The notes under the pieces were generated by a model, which worked only from the letters and a program-made list of their open reading frames with translations, made no database searches and was not told where the DNA came from. A DNA stretch of 64,000 nucleotides from Vibrio sp. YMD68 (GTDB lineage: Bacteria; Pseudomonadota; Gammaproteobacteria; Enterobacterales; Vibrionaceae): assembly GCF_029958905.1 (NCBI RefSeq), contig NZ_CP124614.1, positions 2,480,001-2,544,000 on the forward strand. The letters are read 5' to 3'. The translations under genes and the position numbers were made by a program. Shown here piece by piece: positions 30,951-39,262 of the stretch (position 1 is its first letter; every line of letters starts with the position of its first letter).

Positions 30951-30965
30951 TGTAATTAAATTACA
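30951..30965. repeat. 15-bp palindrome, distal arm of an inverted pair
   Basis: TGTAATTAAATTACA is a perfect palindrome around a central base. Its first 12 bases recur inverted at 30890-30901, overlapping the -35 element of the small-RNA promoter. It looks like an operator for an unidentified regulator; TyrR, ArgR and FNR patterns do not fit. Confidence 0.45.
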
Positions 30966-31210
30966 AAAAAAACACTATTCAAACTGAATGACAGCTGAAA
31001 GATAGGGATGTTGTTTCACTTAACAACCCAATAGCACCCGCCAATTCCATAATCCATTAAGGCTGTTGGTCACTTAGGCTACTCGCTGACCTAAGGTAAT
31101 GGTATGCTGAGTACACGAGATTTTAAGCAGGGCAATAGATAGTCAAACAGTCTACTTCCTTGCATTAAACCCTATATAAATCTCAACAAAACAACATAAA
31201 GGAGTTAACC
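30966..31210. other. Upstream region of pepD
   Basis: About 245 bp between the palindrome and pepD. It should hold the pepD promoter, but no clear hexamer pair was seen. A strong AAGGAG ribosome binding site precedes the pepD ATG. No ORF is supported. Confidence 0.4.
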
Positions 31211-32683
31211 ATGCCTGAGTTTCATTCTGAAATTAGTCGTTTATCACCCGCTTCAATTTGGCAGTTTTTCGATAAAATCTGTTCTATTCCCCACCCTTCT
31301 AAGCATGAAGAAGAGCTGGCTCAATACATCATTAGCTGGGCAAAAGCAGAAGGTCTTGATGTTCGCAGAGATCCGACGGGGAATGTCTTTATCAAAAAAC
31401 CAGCCACACCAGGAATGGAAAACAGAAAAGGTGTTGTTCTCCAGGCTCATATTGATATGGTGCCACAAAAAAATGAAGATACCGTGCACGACTTCGCCAA
31501 GGATCCTATTCAGCCATACATTGATGGCGAGTGGGTCACAGCAAAAGGGACGACATTAGGTGCCGATAATGGCATTGGTATGGCATCGTGTCTGGCGGTT
31601 CTAGCTTCAAGCGAGCTTAAACACGGCCCACTAGAGGTCTTACTGACTGTCGATGAAGAAGCAGGAATGACGGGTGCTTTTGGTTTAGAAGCGGGTTGGT
31701 TAGAAGGTGACATTCTTCTCAACACTGATTCAGAACAGGAAGGCGAAGTCTATATGGGATGTGCTGGAGGTATTGATGGTTCAATGACGTTTAATATTCA
31801 GCGCGAAGCGATCCCAACCGGATATGTTACTCATAAATTGGCGTTAAAAGGTCTAAAGGGTGGTCACTCCGGCTGCGATATTCATACTGGCCGTGGCAAT
31901 GCCAATAAACTCATTGCTCGTTTTCTTGCCGGGCATGCTCAAGAACTGGACCTACGATTAATTGGTTTCACTGGCGGTAGCCTTCGCAATGCTATTCCTC
32001 GCGAAGCCACGATCACCGTCGCGATCCCAGCGGATAACCAAACAAAGCTAGACGAGCTATTCAGTTTCTACACTTCCATGCTAAAAGACGAACTTGGCAA
32101 CGTTGAAACGGACATCACTTCAATCAACGAAGCTTACTCTTCGACTGAGCAAGTTATCGCGACGGCTGATCAACAACGTTTCATTGCTGCGCTCAATGCT
32201 TGCCCTAACGGCGTGATCCGTATGAGTGATGACATTGACGGAGTGGTTGAAACCTCACTCAACGTTGGCGTAGTCACCACCGAAGAGAGCACTATCACGG
32301 TGTTATGTTTGGTTCGTTCTTTGATTGATTCTGGTCGAACTCAAGTTGAAGGAATGCTGGCGTCTGTTGCGGAGTTGGCAGGTGCAAGCATGGCATTCTC
32401 TGGCGCATACCCGGGCTGGAAGCCAGACGCTGACTCAGAAATCATGGTCATTTTCAGAGATATGTACGAAGGTATCTACGGCCATAAGCCCAATATTATG
32501 GTTATTCACGCCGGTTTAGAATGTGGGTTATTTAAAGAACCTTACCCAGAGATGGATATGGTCTCTTTTGGTCCAACGATCAAATTCCCTCACTCTCCCG
32601 ATGAGAAAGTAAAAATCGATACGGTTGCTCTATATTGGCAGCAAATGGTCGCGCTATTGGAAGCTATCCCAGAAAAATCGTAA
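31211..32683 (+). CDS. pepD: Aminoacyl-histidine dipeptidase PepD
   Basis: PepD is a di-zinc M20 peptidase that cleaves Xaa-His dipeptides such as carnosine. The 490-residue protein shows metal ligands in QAHIDMV (His80, Asp82), LGADNGIGMA (Asp119) and VDEEAGMTGA (Glu149/Glu150), with a lid domain between about residues 205 and 390. It has an AAGGAG ribosome binding site and is followed by a terminator shared with the convergent transporter gene. Confidence 0.95.
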   Translation: MPEFHSEISRLSPASIWQFFDKICSIPHPSKHEEELAQYIISWAKAEGLDVRRDPTGNVFIKKPATPGMENRKGVVLQAHIDMVPQKNEDTVHDFAKDPIQPYIDGEWVTAKGTTLGADNGIGMASCLAVLASSELKHGPLEVLLTVDEEAGMTGAFGLEAGWLEGDILLNTDSEQEGEVYMGCAGGIDGSMTFNIQREAIPTGYVTHKLALKGLKGGHSGCDIHTGRGNANKLIARFLAGHAQELDLRLIGFTGGSLRNAIPREATITVAIPADNQTKLDELFSFYTSMLKDELGNVETDITSINEAYSSTEQVIATADQQRFIAALNACPNGVIRMSDDIDGVVETSLNVGVVTTEESTITVLCLVRSLIDSGRTQVEGMLASVAELAGASMAFSGAYPGWKPDADSEIMVIFRDMYEGIYGHKPNIMVIHAGLECGLFKEPYPEMDMVSFGPTIKFPHSPDEKVKIDTVALYWQQMVALLEAIPEKS

Positions 32684-32708
32684 TCAGTTCCACTGCCTTA
32701 CCTGAAAT

Positions 32709-32741
32709 AAAAAGCCGAGTCAGATGATGACTCGGCTTTTT
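32709..32741. terminator. Bidirectional terminator between pepD and the NSS transporter gene
   Basis: A perfect 14-bp stem (AAAAAGCCGAGTCA / TGACTCGGCTTTTT) with a 5-nt loop serves both converging genes. Confidence 0.92.
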
Positions 32742-32794
32742 ATGTTCAGGCTCGGTGACCTTACATCGTCGATGCACTCGAATCCTTCAACACA

Positions 32795-34156
32795 TTAGCC
32801 AAAAGAAGCCCAAATAACGGTAGCCACTAATACTGGGCAAACAAACTTGATATAAGCGGGCCACAGTTTTCCAAACCAACCTTGTGTAAATTCAGGGCAG
32901 CCTTGCTCAATCTCTTTGATTTTGCCATTTCTACTCCATACCCAACCACCAAATAGACAGAACAATAAAGCAGCAAATGGTTGTAGATATTGCGTTGCGA
33001 CCATTGCCACCAGCCCAAACAGTTCAGCGAAATTATAGACAATAACCACACTCACGAGAGCAATAAGTCCACCAAGTACCCAGCTCGTTGGCGCACGAGA
33101 TGTTTTGAAACGCTCTCCCACCAAAGCAACTGGACATTCCAGCATAGAGATAGAAGATGTGAGCGCGGCAATAGTGAGTAGTAAGAAGAAGACAACAGCA
33201 AATAACTGGCCCAATAAACCTAAGCTATCAAACATCAGTGGGAGTACGGTAAAAACAAGGGTGTCGGAGTTAAGCAATGAACCATCTTCAGCGTAAATCT
33301 GCACTCCTTTCTGCATAGCGACAAACATCGCTGGCATCACCACTAACCCAGCAATAAAGGCGACTCCAGTATCAACCAAAGTTACATTCATGGCCATTTT
33401 AGGTAAATTCTCTTTCTTACTTAAATACGAGCCATAAATCAGCATTGAACAACCACCAATGGTTAAAGAAAAGAAGCCCTGCCCCATTGCCGCTAGAATC
33501 AGTTTTCTATCTAAGACTTTTTCAAAATCAGGAACCAGGTAGTGCTTCAAGCCTTCAATTGCTCCTGATTGCATCATGATATAGACAAACAAAAGTGCAA
33601 AAAGAACCAGCAATGCAGGCATTAAGCGTCGAGACCACTTTTCAATCCCCTGCTTTACACCGCCTTGAACAATTAAAATCGTTAACACATAAAAAACAAG
33701 GGTGCCAAAGAGATTTCGTTCAACGCTAAACCCTTTGAACCAAGCCGTCGTTGCTTCCATTCCCAATAGATCAGTGATAGCGCCAATAAGAAAACTGATT
33801 AACCAGCCACCGACTACACTGTAGAAAGCAAGTACCGCACAGGGAACGGTTAATCCCAACCAACCAATACTGCTGCCAAGCTTCTTGGCCAATGAGTTAT
33901 CCGTCAGTGAACGCATACTGTCAACAGGGTTAGCTTGTCCCGCTCGACCAATCGCCAGTTCTACTACTAGCATTGGAAAAGCAACAACCAAAATCATCAA
34001 TAAATAAACCAGTAAGAAGGCTCCGCCACCATTACTCGCCACTTGAGTTGGGAAGCCCCAAATGTTACCAAGCCCAACAGCGGCACCTGCGGCCGCGAGA
34101 ATGAATCCAATTCGAGAACTAAAATGCTCTCGTTGTGACGAACTTTGCCCAGACAT
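32795..34156 (-). CDS. Sodium-dependent transporter of the NSS/SNF family
   Basis: The 453-residue protein has about 12 membrane segments. Segment 1 carries the LeuT-type signature AAAGAAVGLGNIWGFP, where Na+ and substrate bind between unwound helices, and GGGAFLLVYLL follows. Family members import amino acids or related amines with sodium; the substrate cannot be inferred. It stands alone with a terminator behind it. Sodium coupling fits a marine host with an Nqr pump. Confidence 0.92.
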   Translation of the reverse strand: MSGQSSSQREHFSSRIGFILAAAGAAVGLGNIWGFPTQVASNGGGAFLLVYLLMILVVAFPMLVVELAIGRAGQANPVDSMRSLTDNSLAKKLGSSIGWLGLTVPCAVLAFYSVVGGWLISFLIGAITDLLGMEATTAWFKGFSVERNLFGTLVFYVLTILIVQGGVKQGIEKWSRRLMPALLVLFALLFVYIMMQSGAIEGLKHYLVPDFEKVLDRKLILAAMGQGFFSLTIGGCSMLIYGSYLSKKENLPKMAMNVTLVDTGVAFIAGLVVMPAMFVAMQKGVQIYAEDGSLLNSDTLVFTVLPLMFDSLGLLGQLFAVVFFLLLTIAALTSSISMLECPVALVGERFKTSRAPTSWVLGGLIALVSVVIVYNFAELFGLVAMVATQYLQPFAALLFCLFGGWVWSRNGKIKEIEQGCPEFTQGWFGKLWPAYIKFVCPVLVATVIWASFG

Positions 34157-34442
34157 AAAACTTCTACCAACGCATCATTAAACTAGTGTGCTAGTACGAT
34201 ATTGATAAATGAATAACAAAACAATGCCGAAGAGCAATAATTATACAAATGTACGCCCATTTGCAGTAGTTCAAACTGTAAAAATAGGCGTACATTAGTG
34301 AGAGGTTCCATTAAAAGGCCAAAACAACCGATAATCTGATGTTGATTCTAATACTGGTACTGAAAGTAGTGGTGGCGCTGAAACTAGTGCCGGTACGGCT
34401 AAACATGAACTGTTTCCTTTTGTAGAAAACACTCAGTCCGTT

Positions 34443-34522
34443 AAGCAATCCGTTCTTTAAGCAATTCGTTCTTTAAGTAATCCGTTCTTTAAGTAATCCG
34501 TTCTTTAAGTACTCTGCCCTTT
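34443..34522. repeat. Five tandem copies of a 16-bp unit
   Basis: The unit AAGTAATCCGTTCTTT (variants AAGCAATCC, AAGCAATTC and a last copy ACTCTGCCC) repeats at 34443, 34459, 34475, 34491 and 34507. Copies three and four are identical, suggesting recent slippage. There are no spacers, so it is not CRISPR. Confidence 0.9.
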
Positions 34523-34542
34523 AAATAGGTCTGCTTGTTAAA

Positions 34543-34570
34543 TAAAAAAACGCCTATTCGATAGGCGCTT
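34543..34570 (-). terminator. Intrinsic terminator after yggN
   Basis: CGCCTAT and ATAGGCG form a 7-bp stem with a TCG loop, with a seven-U tract on the minus strand. Confidence 0.8.
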
Positions 34571-34600
34571 TCCGTAGTCATTCAATCATTGAAACTCACT

Positions 34601-34627
34601 ACTCAACTCAACTCAACTCAACTCAAC
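34601..34627. repeat. ACTCA pentanucleotide repeat
   Basis: Five perfect copies of ACTCA lie in the 3' untranslated region of yggN, about 13 bp past its stop codon. Short tandem repeats of this kind vary in number between strains. Confidence 0.9.
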
Positions 34628-34639
34628 AGAGTCTCTCAT

Positions 34640-35422
34640 TTAAATAGTGAAGACTTGATAATCTTTTAGTTCAGGAATCTTCAGGTGCAATTGTTGTTCT
34701 TGCCCTGCCATATCATCTAACGATTCACAAAGCTCTTCCGCCTGTTTTTGCACCTCTTGATTGTGCTCTTTTAATCGCTGCTCTACTTTGATTTTAATTT
34801 CAGCAAGACTATCTGCAAGCTCAGTTAAGTTCAGCCCACCATCATTTTGCATTTTTTCACTCATGGCATTAAACGCGCTTGAGATAAATTCTTGATTGAA
34901 GATCTCTTTTGCCTTTTCAAAATCGTCACTCCACGACTGCGTCATCGAGTCAAAGCTATCCGCCGGTAGCACTAAATCTCCATCTTTATAGTAACGAGCT
35001 TCAACGTCGGCTAAAAACGCACTGACCGAGGCTTTTACCTCTTCGAAGGCTTCAGGGGAATCCATGCTTTCGGCAATATCATCAACAATATCATTCACTA
35101 GTGCCACGCTATCACTGGCGACTTGTTTTGCTTTAGGTAGGTAACTGCTGATCTCTTCACGGTACTTTTTCAGGGCGGCCTGCTGTTCTGGGTTAAGAGG
35201 GACCTTATCTCCTAGAATGAATAAATCATTGTTTTCATCAACAACAGCGCTATCACCATTCTCTTTCACAACTTCAAACTGAGCATCGTTTAAATGGATT
35301 TCATTGTTCAAATTCACCTTACATTGCCCAGCCCACGCAGCTTGGCTCATCACTGCTTGACTCATCAATAAGGAAAGAAACAGTAGACCTTTTTTCATTT
35401 TATTATTCATCCTGTTATCCAT
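34640..35422 (-). CDS. yggN: YggN family periplasmic protein (DUF2884)
   Basis: The 260-residue protein has a signal peptide (hydrophobic core LLFLSLLMSQAVMSQAAWA, cleavage near residue 31) and a mature part starting GQCKVNLNNEI. It keeps the family pattern of an N-terminal strand region with DENNDLFILGDKVPLNPEQQ, followed by long charged helices. The function is unknown. The three early Met codons make the exact start uncertain; the first is used because GAAGAGA precedes it. Confidence 0.8.
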   Translation of the reverse strand: MDNRMNNKMKKGLLFLSLLMSQAVMSQAAWAGQCKVNLNNEIHLNDAQFEVVKENGDSAVVDENNDLFILGDKVPLNPEQQAALKKYREEISSYLPKAKQVASDSVALVNDIVDDIAESMDSPEAFEEVKASVSAFLADVEARYYKDGDLVLPADSFDSMTQSWSDDFEKAKEIFNQEFISSAFNAMSEKMQNDGGLNLTELADSLAEIKIKVEQRLKEHNQEVQKQAEELCESLDDMAGQEQQLHLKIPELKDYQVFTI

Positions 35423-35497
35423 TTATATCTCTTCTTCAACGTTGAAGCTCTTAATACCAATCACTAATTAATGCCAATCTCTAATTAGCAGTAATCT

Positions 35498-35977
35498 CTA
35501 GTGAATATCAATAATCTCATAATCATAGACTGAATCGCCGACCTTGAGTTCCACTTCATCACCCAGCTCTTTCCCCAACATCGCTTTGCCTAATGGAGCG
35601 AGAGGCGTAATGACCGACACGATATGCTCTTGCCATTTTACCGTCACACCACCAGAACACGGCCCCATAAATAAATGCTTGGTCTTCTCATCATCGCATA
35701 ACAAGGTGACACACGAACCTAAAGCGACCTTCTCATCTTTTGAATCATGAATGATCATGGATTCGAACTGTTGTATCTCTTTTTCACACTCTTGAACCCG
35801 TAGCGCCTGACCATGAGCCAAATAAGAAGCCTCTAACGCGAGTGTGTCATATTTATGCTCTGGGACTGTTTCTTCGTCCGTCGCGGCATCAATCGCACGC
35901 TGAGTCGCTGATTTAGCGATTTCCCACTTTTCATTGAGTGAAATGAGGATTATTTGTTTTAGCTCTAATTTGTTCAT
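35498..35977 (-). CDS. GreA/GreB-family transcription factor
   Basis: The 159-residue protein has the Gre layout: an N-terminal helical hairpin (about residues 5-75) with acidic tip residues in DAATDEETVPEHKYDT, and a C-terminal FKBP-like domain with VALGSCVTLL and PLAPLGKAMLGKELGDEVEL. Gre factors enter the RNA polymerase secondary channel and stimulate transcript cleavage. It is not canonical GreA or GreB by sequence, so it may be an extra paralogue with another role in the channel. Confidence 0.75.
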   Translation of the reverse strand: MNKLELKQIILISLNEKWEIAKSATQRAIDAATDEETVPEHKYDTLALEASYLAHGQALRVQECEKEIQQFESMIIHDSKDEKVALGSCVTLLCDDEKTKHLFMGPCSGGVTVKWQEHIVSVITPLAPLGKAMLGKELGDEVELKVGDSVYDYEIIDIH

Positions 35978-36061
35978 ACCGAAACAATCAATTTAGCAAG
36001 GAGCAACAGAATAGAATCAGGTAGAATCGAGCGCAAGCTTTTATAGGAATTAGGGTCAGAC

Positions 36062-37978
36062 ATGATTGAGCAGTCATTAAAACAAACATTTGGGTTTGAT
36101 ACGTTAAGAAGCGGTCAGAAGTTGGTGATTGATGCCGTGCTTTCAGGACAATCATGTGCCGCTATTTTCCCCACGGGCGCAGGAAAATCTTTATGTTACC
36201 AACTACCCGCACTGCACCTGCCCCATCTAACTCTGGTGATATCTCCGCTCCTCGCCTTGATGAAAGATCAGCTCAGCTTTCTTCACCGCCATGGCATTGC
36301 AGCGGCTTCCATTGATTCCAGCCAAGACAAGCAGCAGACTCAGCAAGTGATGACGGATGCACGTAGCGGGAAACTGAAGATACTGATGATTTCTGTAGAG
36401 CGACTCAAGAACGAACGTTTTCGTCAGTTTATCTCTCAAGTTCCTATCTCTTTGCTCGTCATTGATGAAGCCCACTGTATTTCCGAATGGGGGCATAATT
36501 TTCGACCTGACTATCTAAAGATCCCTCATTACCAGAAAGTGCTCAATATCCCACAAACCCTGCTGCTAACCGCAACCGCCACCACGGATGTTGTGAAAGA
36601 CATGCAACGTAAATTTGAGATTTCTCAAGACAATACCGTCATTACAGGGTTTTACCGAAATAATCTCAATTTGAATATTCTACCCTGTGAACAACACGAC
36701 AAACTCACTCAGCTCAATACGATCATTCAAGCTGCGCCGGTTTCTCCGACCATTGTTTATGTCACGCTTCAATACAGTGCCGAGTACCTTGCTCAGCAAT
36801 TGCAGCAAACGGGTATTTCAGCTTTGGCTTACCATGCAGGGCTAGAGAGTGAAAAACGTGAGTATATTCAGCAGCAGTTTATGTCTGGTGAAGTCCATTG
36901 CATTGTCGCAACCATTGCTTTTGGTATGGGGGTGGATAAATCAGACATTCGCCGAGTCATTCACTTTGACCTTCCCAAATCCATAGAGAACTATGCGCAG
37001 GAAATAGGTCGTGCAGGCCGAGATGGTCATCCGTCTGAGTGTTTGCTGCTTGGCAATAAAGATGGGCTCAACACACTGCAAAACTTCGTTTATGGCGATA
37101 CCCCCGATCGAGCTTCGATTGAATACGTCGTTGATGAAATCTATCAAAACTCACCACAGTGGGAAACGCAACTGACTCGCTTTTCACGTGATTCGAATAT
37201 ACGACAATTGCCTTTAAAAACACTGCTCGTTTATTTGGAACTAGAGGGAGTGCTTGCCCCTAAGTACAGTTATTTTTCTGAGTACCGATTTAAGTTTATC
37301 TCGACAAAAACCGATATTTTGCAACGCTTTCAAGGAGAGCGATACCAGTTTGTTACTGCGATCTTCGCCTGTTCACCAAAGGCAAGAACTTGGTGCCAAG
37401 TCGACTTTGAGGCTTTATGGTTAGGCTATCAGGCGGATCGTCAAAGAGTGATCAGCGCAATTGACTACTTCCATGAACAGGGTTGGATTGAACTCGAAAG
37501 TAAACAAATTACCGATGTGTATCAGGTTAACGACACCTCATGTCCGCAAGAGCAACTCGTCGACAAACTGAATCACCTATTCAAAAATAAAGAAAATGCG
37601 GAAACGAATCGATTAGCTGAAATGATTGATTTTTTCGAGTCTGACACCTGCTTGAGCCAACGTTTAGCGCTGTATTTTTCAGATCACAATGCACCAGAAA
37701 CCTGTGGGCATTGCTCTGTATGCCAAGGTAACATTGCAACGTTGCCACACAAACAACCGGATGAAATCGATCCTAATTTGTTATCAGAGTGGCTAAACGA
37801 ATTCACTCAGGCAAGTCAAAAAACGTTAAGTGATGAAGCCTTAACTCGAATGCTGTGCGGCATTACTACGCCACTGTCTACCAAATTGAAAGCCAAGAAA
37901 ATGGCCGGCTTTGGCAAGTTAGAGGATTCATCATTTAGCCAGGTATTAATCCATGTTCAAGCGGCTAGAAAAAGCTGA
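36062..37978 (+). CDS. RecQ-family ATP-dependent DNA helicase
   Basis: The 638-residue protein has Walker A TGAGKS (Lys42), DEAH box (about residues 135-138) followed by the RecQ aromatic loop region SEWGHNFRPDY, helicase motifs V and VI (IAFGMGVDK, QEIGRAGRDG), and a C-terminal four-Cys zinc site in CLSQ...CGHCSVCQ. It probably lacks a full HRDC domain. It looks like the second RecQ-type helicase found in vibrios rather than RecQ proper. Its last 14 bp overlap dinB on the other strand. Confidence 0.88.
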   Translation: MIEQSLKQTFGFDTLRSGQKLVIDAVLSGQSCAAIFPTGAGKSLCYQLPALHLPHLTLVISPLLALMKDQLSFLHRHGIAAASIDSSQDKQQTQQVMTDARSGKLKILMISVERLKNERFRQFISQVPISLLVIDEAHCISEWGHNFRPDYLKIPHYQKVLNIPQTLLLTATATTDVVKDMQRKFEISQDNTVITGFYRNNLNLNILPCEQHDKLTQLNTIIQAAPVSPTIVYVTLQYSAEYLAQQLQQTGISALAYHAGLESEKREYIQQQFMSGEVHCIVATIAFGMGVDKSDIRRVIHFDLPKSIENYAQEIGRAGRDGHPSECLLLGNKDGLNTLQNFVYGDTPDRASIEYVVDEIYQNSPQWETQLTRFSRDSNIRQLPLKTLLVYLELEGVLAPKYSYFSEYRFKFISTKTDILQRFQGERYQFVTAIFACSPKARTWCQVDFEALWLGYQADRQRVISAIDYFHEQGWIELESKQITDVYQVNDTSCPQEQLVDKLNHLFKNKENAETNRLAEMIDFFESDTCLSQRLALYFSDHNAPETCGHCSVCQGNIATLPHKQPDEIDPNLLSEWLNEFTQASQKTLSDEALTRMLCGITTPLSTKLKAKKMAGFGKLEDSSFSQVLIHVQAARKS

Positions 37979-39029
37979 GTTGTTTCGTCTCTATTTGTGG
38001 CTTAAGGAGAACACTTAAGCCGAGAAGACGAATTTCACGACCACGTTGACGTTTCATAATGTCTCTGAGTAAACCCTTGAAGTCATTAAGATCAAGTTGA
38101 TGTTGAGTGTGCTCAATAGTCGTCTGTTGAAAGTCAGCAAACTTCAATTTGATCCCTTGCTTAATAATCAGTTTACTTGGGAGTGCTTTTTCAAGGCGCA
38201 ACTCTAGCTCTGGAAACAATCGGTTTTCGATGACTGCCCAGCACTCTTCATAAGAGTGGATGTTACGACTGAATGTCCTCTCGACCCCGACGCTTTTTCT
38301 TTCTCGCTCTACAATGATCTCTCGATTATCAATGCCTTGGCTTCGCTTCCACAATGATGCTCCTAAACGACCAAATTGAGAAAGCAGCGAACGATAATCA
38401 CATTCCCTTATGTCTCGACAGTAGAATAACCCAGCCTTATTCAGTTTTTCCAAACTCACCTTCCCTACACCAGGGAGCTTACCAAGTGGCAAACCATCCA
38501 CCACTTCTTGCACTTTTTCCGGAGGGATCACGTACTGCCCATTAGGCTTATTTATATCAGAGGCGACTTTTGCTAAAAACTTAATGGGCGCCACACCTGC
38601 GGAAGCGGTAAGATGTAGCTCGTTCCAAATATCTCGTCTTATCGCTTCTGCAATGAGCGTCGCTGAACCATGACAATGAACGCTGCTCGAAACATCCAAA
38701 TAGGCTTCGTCGAGTGATAACGGTTCAATCAACTCAGTATATCGAGAGAAAATATGCCGGATTTGATCGGACACTTCTTTATAGACCTTCATTCGCCCTG
38801 GGACAACAAGTAATTCCGGACACAGTTTTAATGCTCTTCCCGTCGGCATGGCGCTGTGGATACCAAATGCTCTGGCTTCATAATTACAGGTGCTTAGTAC
38901 GCCGCGTTGCTTCTCTTTGCCGCCAACGGCTAAAGGGCGCCCCCGATAATGAGGATTGTCTCGCATCTCGACAGCAGCGTAAAAACAGTCCATGTCGACG
39001 TGAATGATTTTCCTGTTTTCTTTGTCCAC
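37965..39029 (-). CDS. dinB: DNA polymerase IV
   Basis: DinB is the error-prone Y-family polymerase of the SOS response. The 354-residue protein has the catalytic acids in HVDMDCFYA (Asp12/Asp14) and LSLDEAYLDV (Asp107, Glu108), and a helix-hairpin-helix region with LPGVGKVS. Its C-terminus ends QLSFF, which resembles a beta-clamp binding motif. A LexA-type box lies about 90 bp upstream. Confidence 0.96.
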   Translation of the reverse strand: MDKENRKIIHVDMDCFYAAVEMRDNPHYRGRPLAVGGKEKQRGVLSTCNYEARAFGIHSAMPTGRALKLCPELLVVPGRMKVYKEVSDQIRHIFSRYTELIEPLSLDEAYLDVSSSVHCHGSATLIAEAIRRDIWNELHLTASAGVAPIKFLAKVASDINKPNGQYVIPPEKVQEVVDGLPLGKLPGVGKVSLEKLNKAGLFYCRDIRECDYRSLLSQFGRLGASLWKRSQGIDNREIIVERERKSVGVERTFSRNIHSYEECWAVIENRLFPELELRLEKALPSKLIIKQGIKLKFADFQQTTIEHTQHQLDLNDFKGLLRDIMKRQRGREIRLLGLSVLLKPQIETKQLSFF

Positions 39030-39120
39030 ACCGCCTCCTTATCGATAGCACCTTATCTACGCCCTCTTATTCTCACGAACAATCGGCCAAAACAGTCGGC
39101 TCTATGCACAATCATAAACA

Positions 39121-39136
39121 CTGTTCATAAAAACAG
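39121..39136 (-). promoter_or_regulatory. LexA (SOS) box upstream of dinB
   Basis: CTGTTCATAAAAACAG fits CTGT-N8-ACAG exactly. It overlaps the likely -35 region (TACTGT) of a minus-strand promoter with TATGAT as -10, reading towards dinB. The plus-strand GGDEF gene starts about 125 bp away and might also be affected. Confidence 0.8.
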
Positions 39137-39262
39137 TATAATTTATTTGCCGGTTAGTCGCTAGGTTCAAAAACAGTCATTAACGCTAAAAATAGCCATT
39201 CACGATAAAAATTTTCAAACGACTCTCAATTGTTCGTTTATTATTAAATAGACGTTAAAAAA

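Larger units (their letters stand above)
34157..34639. other. Repeat-rich intergenic region
   Basis: This 480-bp spacer between the NSS gene and yggN holds a low-complexity stretch (34340-34400), a 16-bp tandem array, the yggN terminator and a short ACTCA array, listed separately. A 28-codon hydrophobic ORF at 34343-34429 has no ribosome binding site and is not called. Confidence 0.6.

Noticed and set aside
34343..34429. 28-codon hydrophobic plus-strand ORF that could be a toxic peptide
   Set aside because: No ribosome binding site or promoter, and the hydrophobicity comes from a low-complexity GT-rich segment that is equally open in another frame.
34443..34522. Possible CRISPR-like array
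   Set aside because: The 16-bp units abut directly with no spacers, and no cas gene is present.
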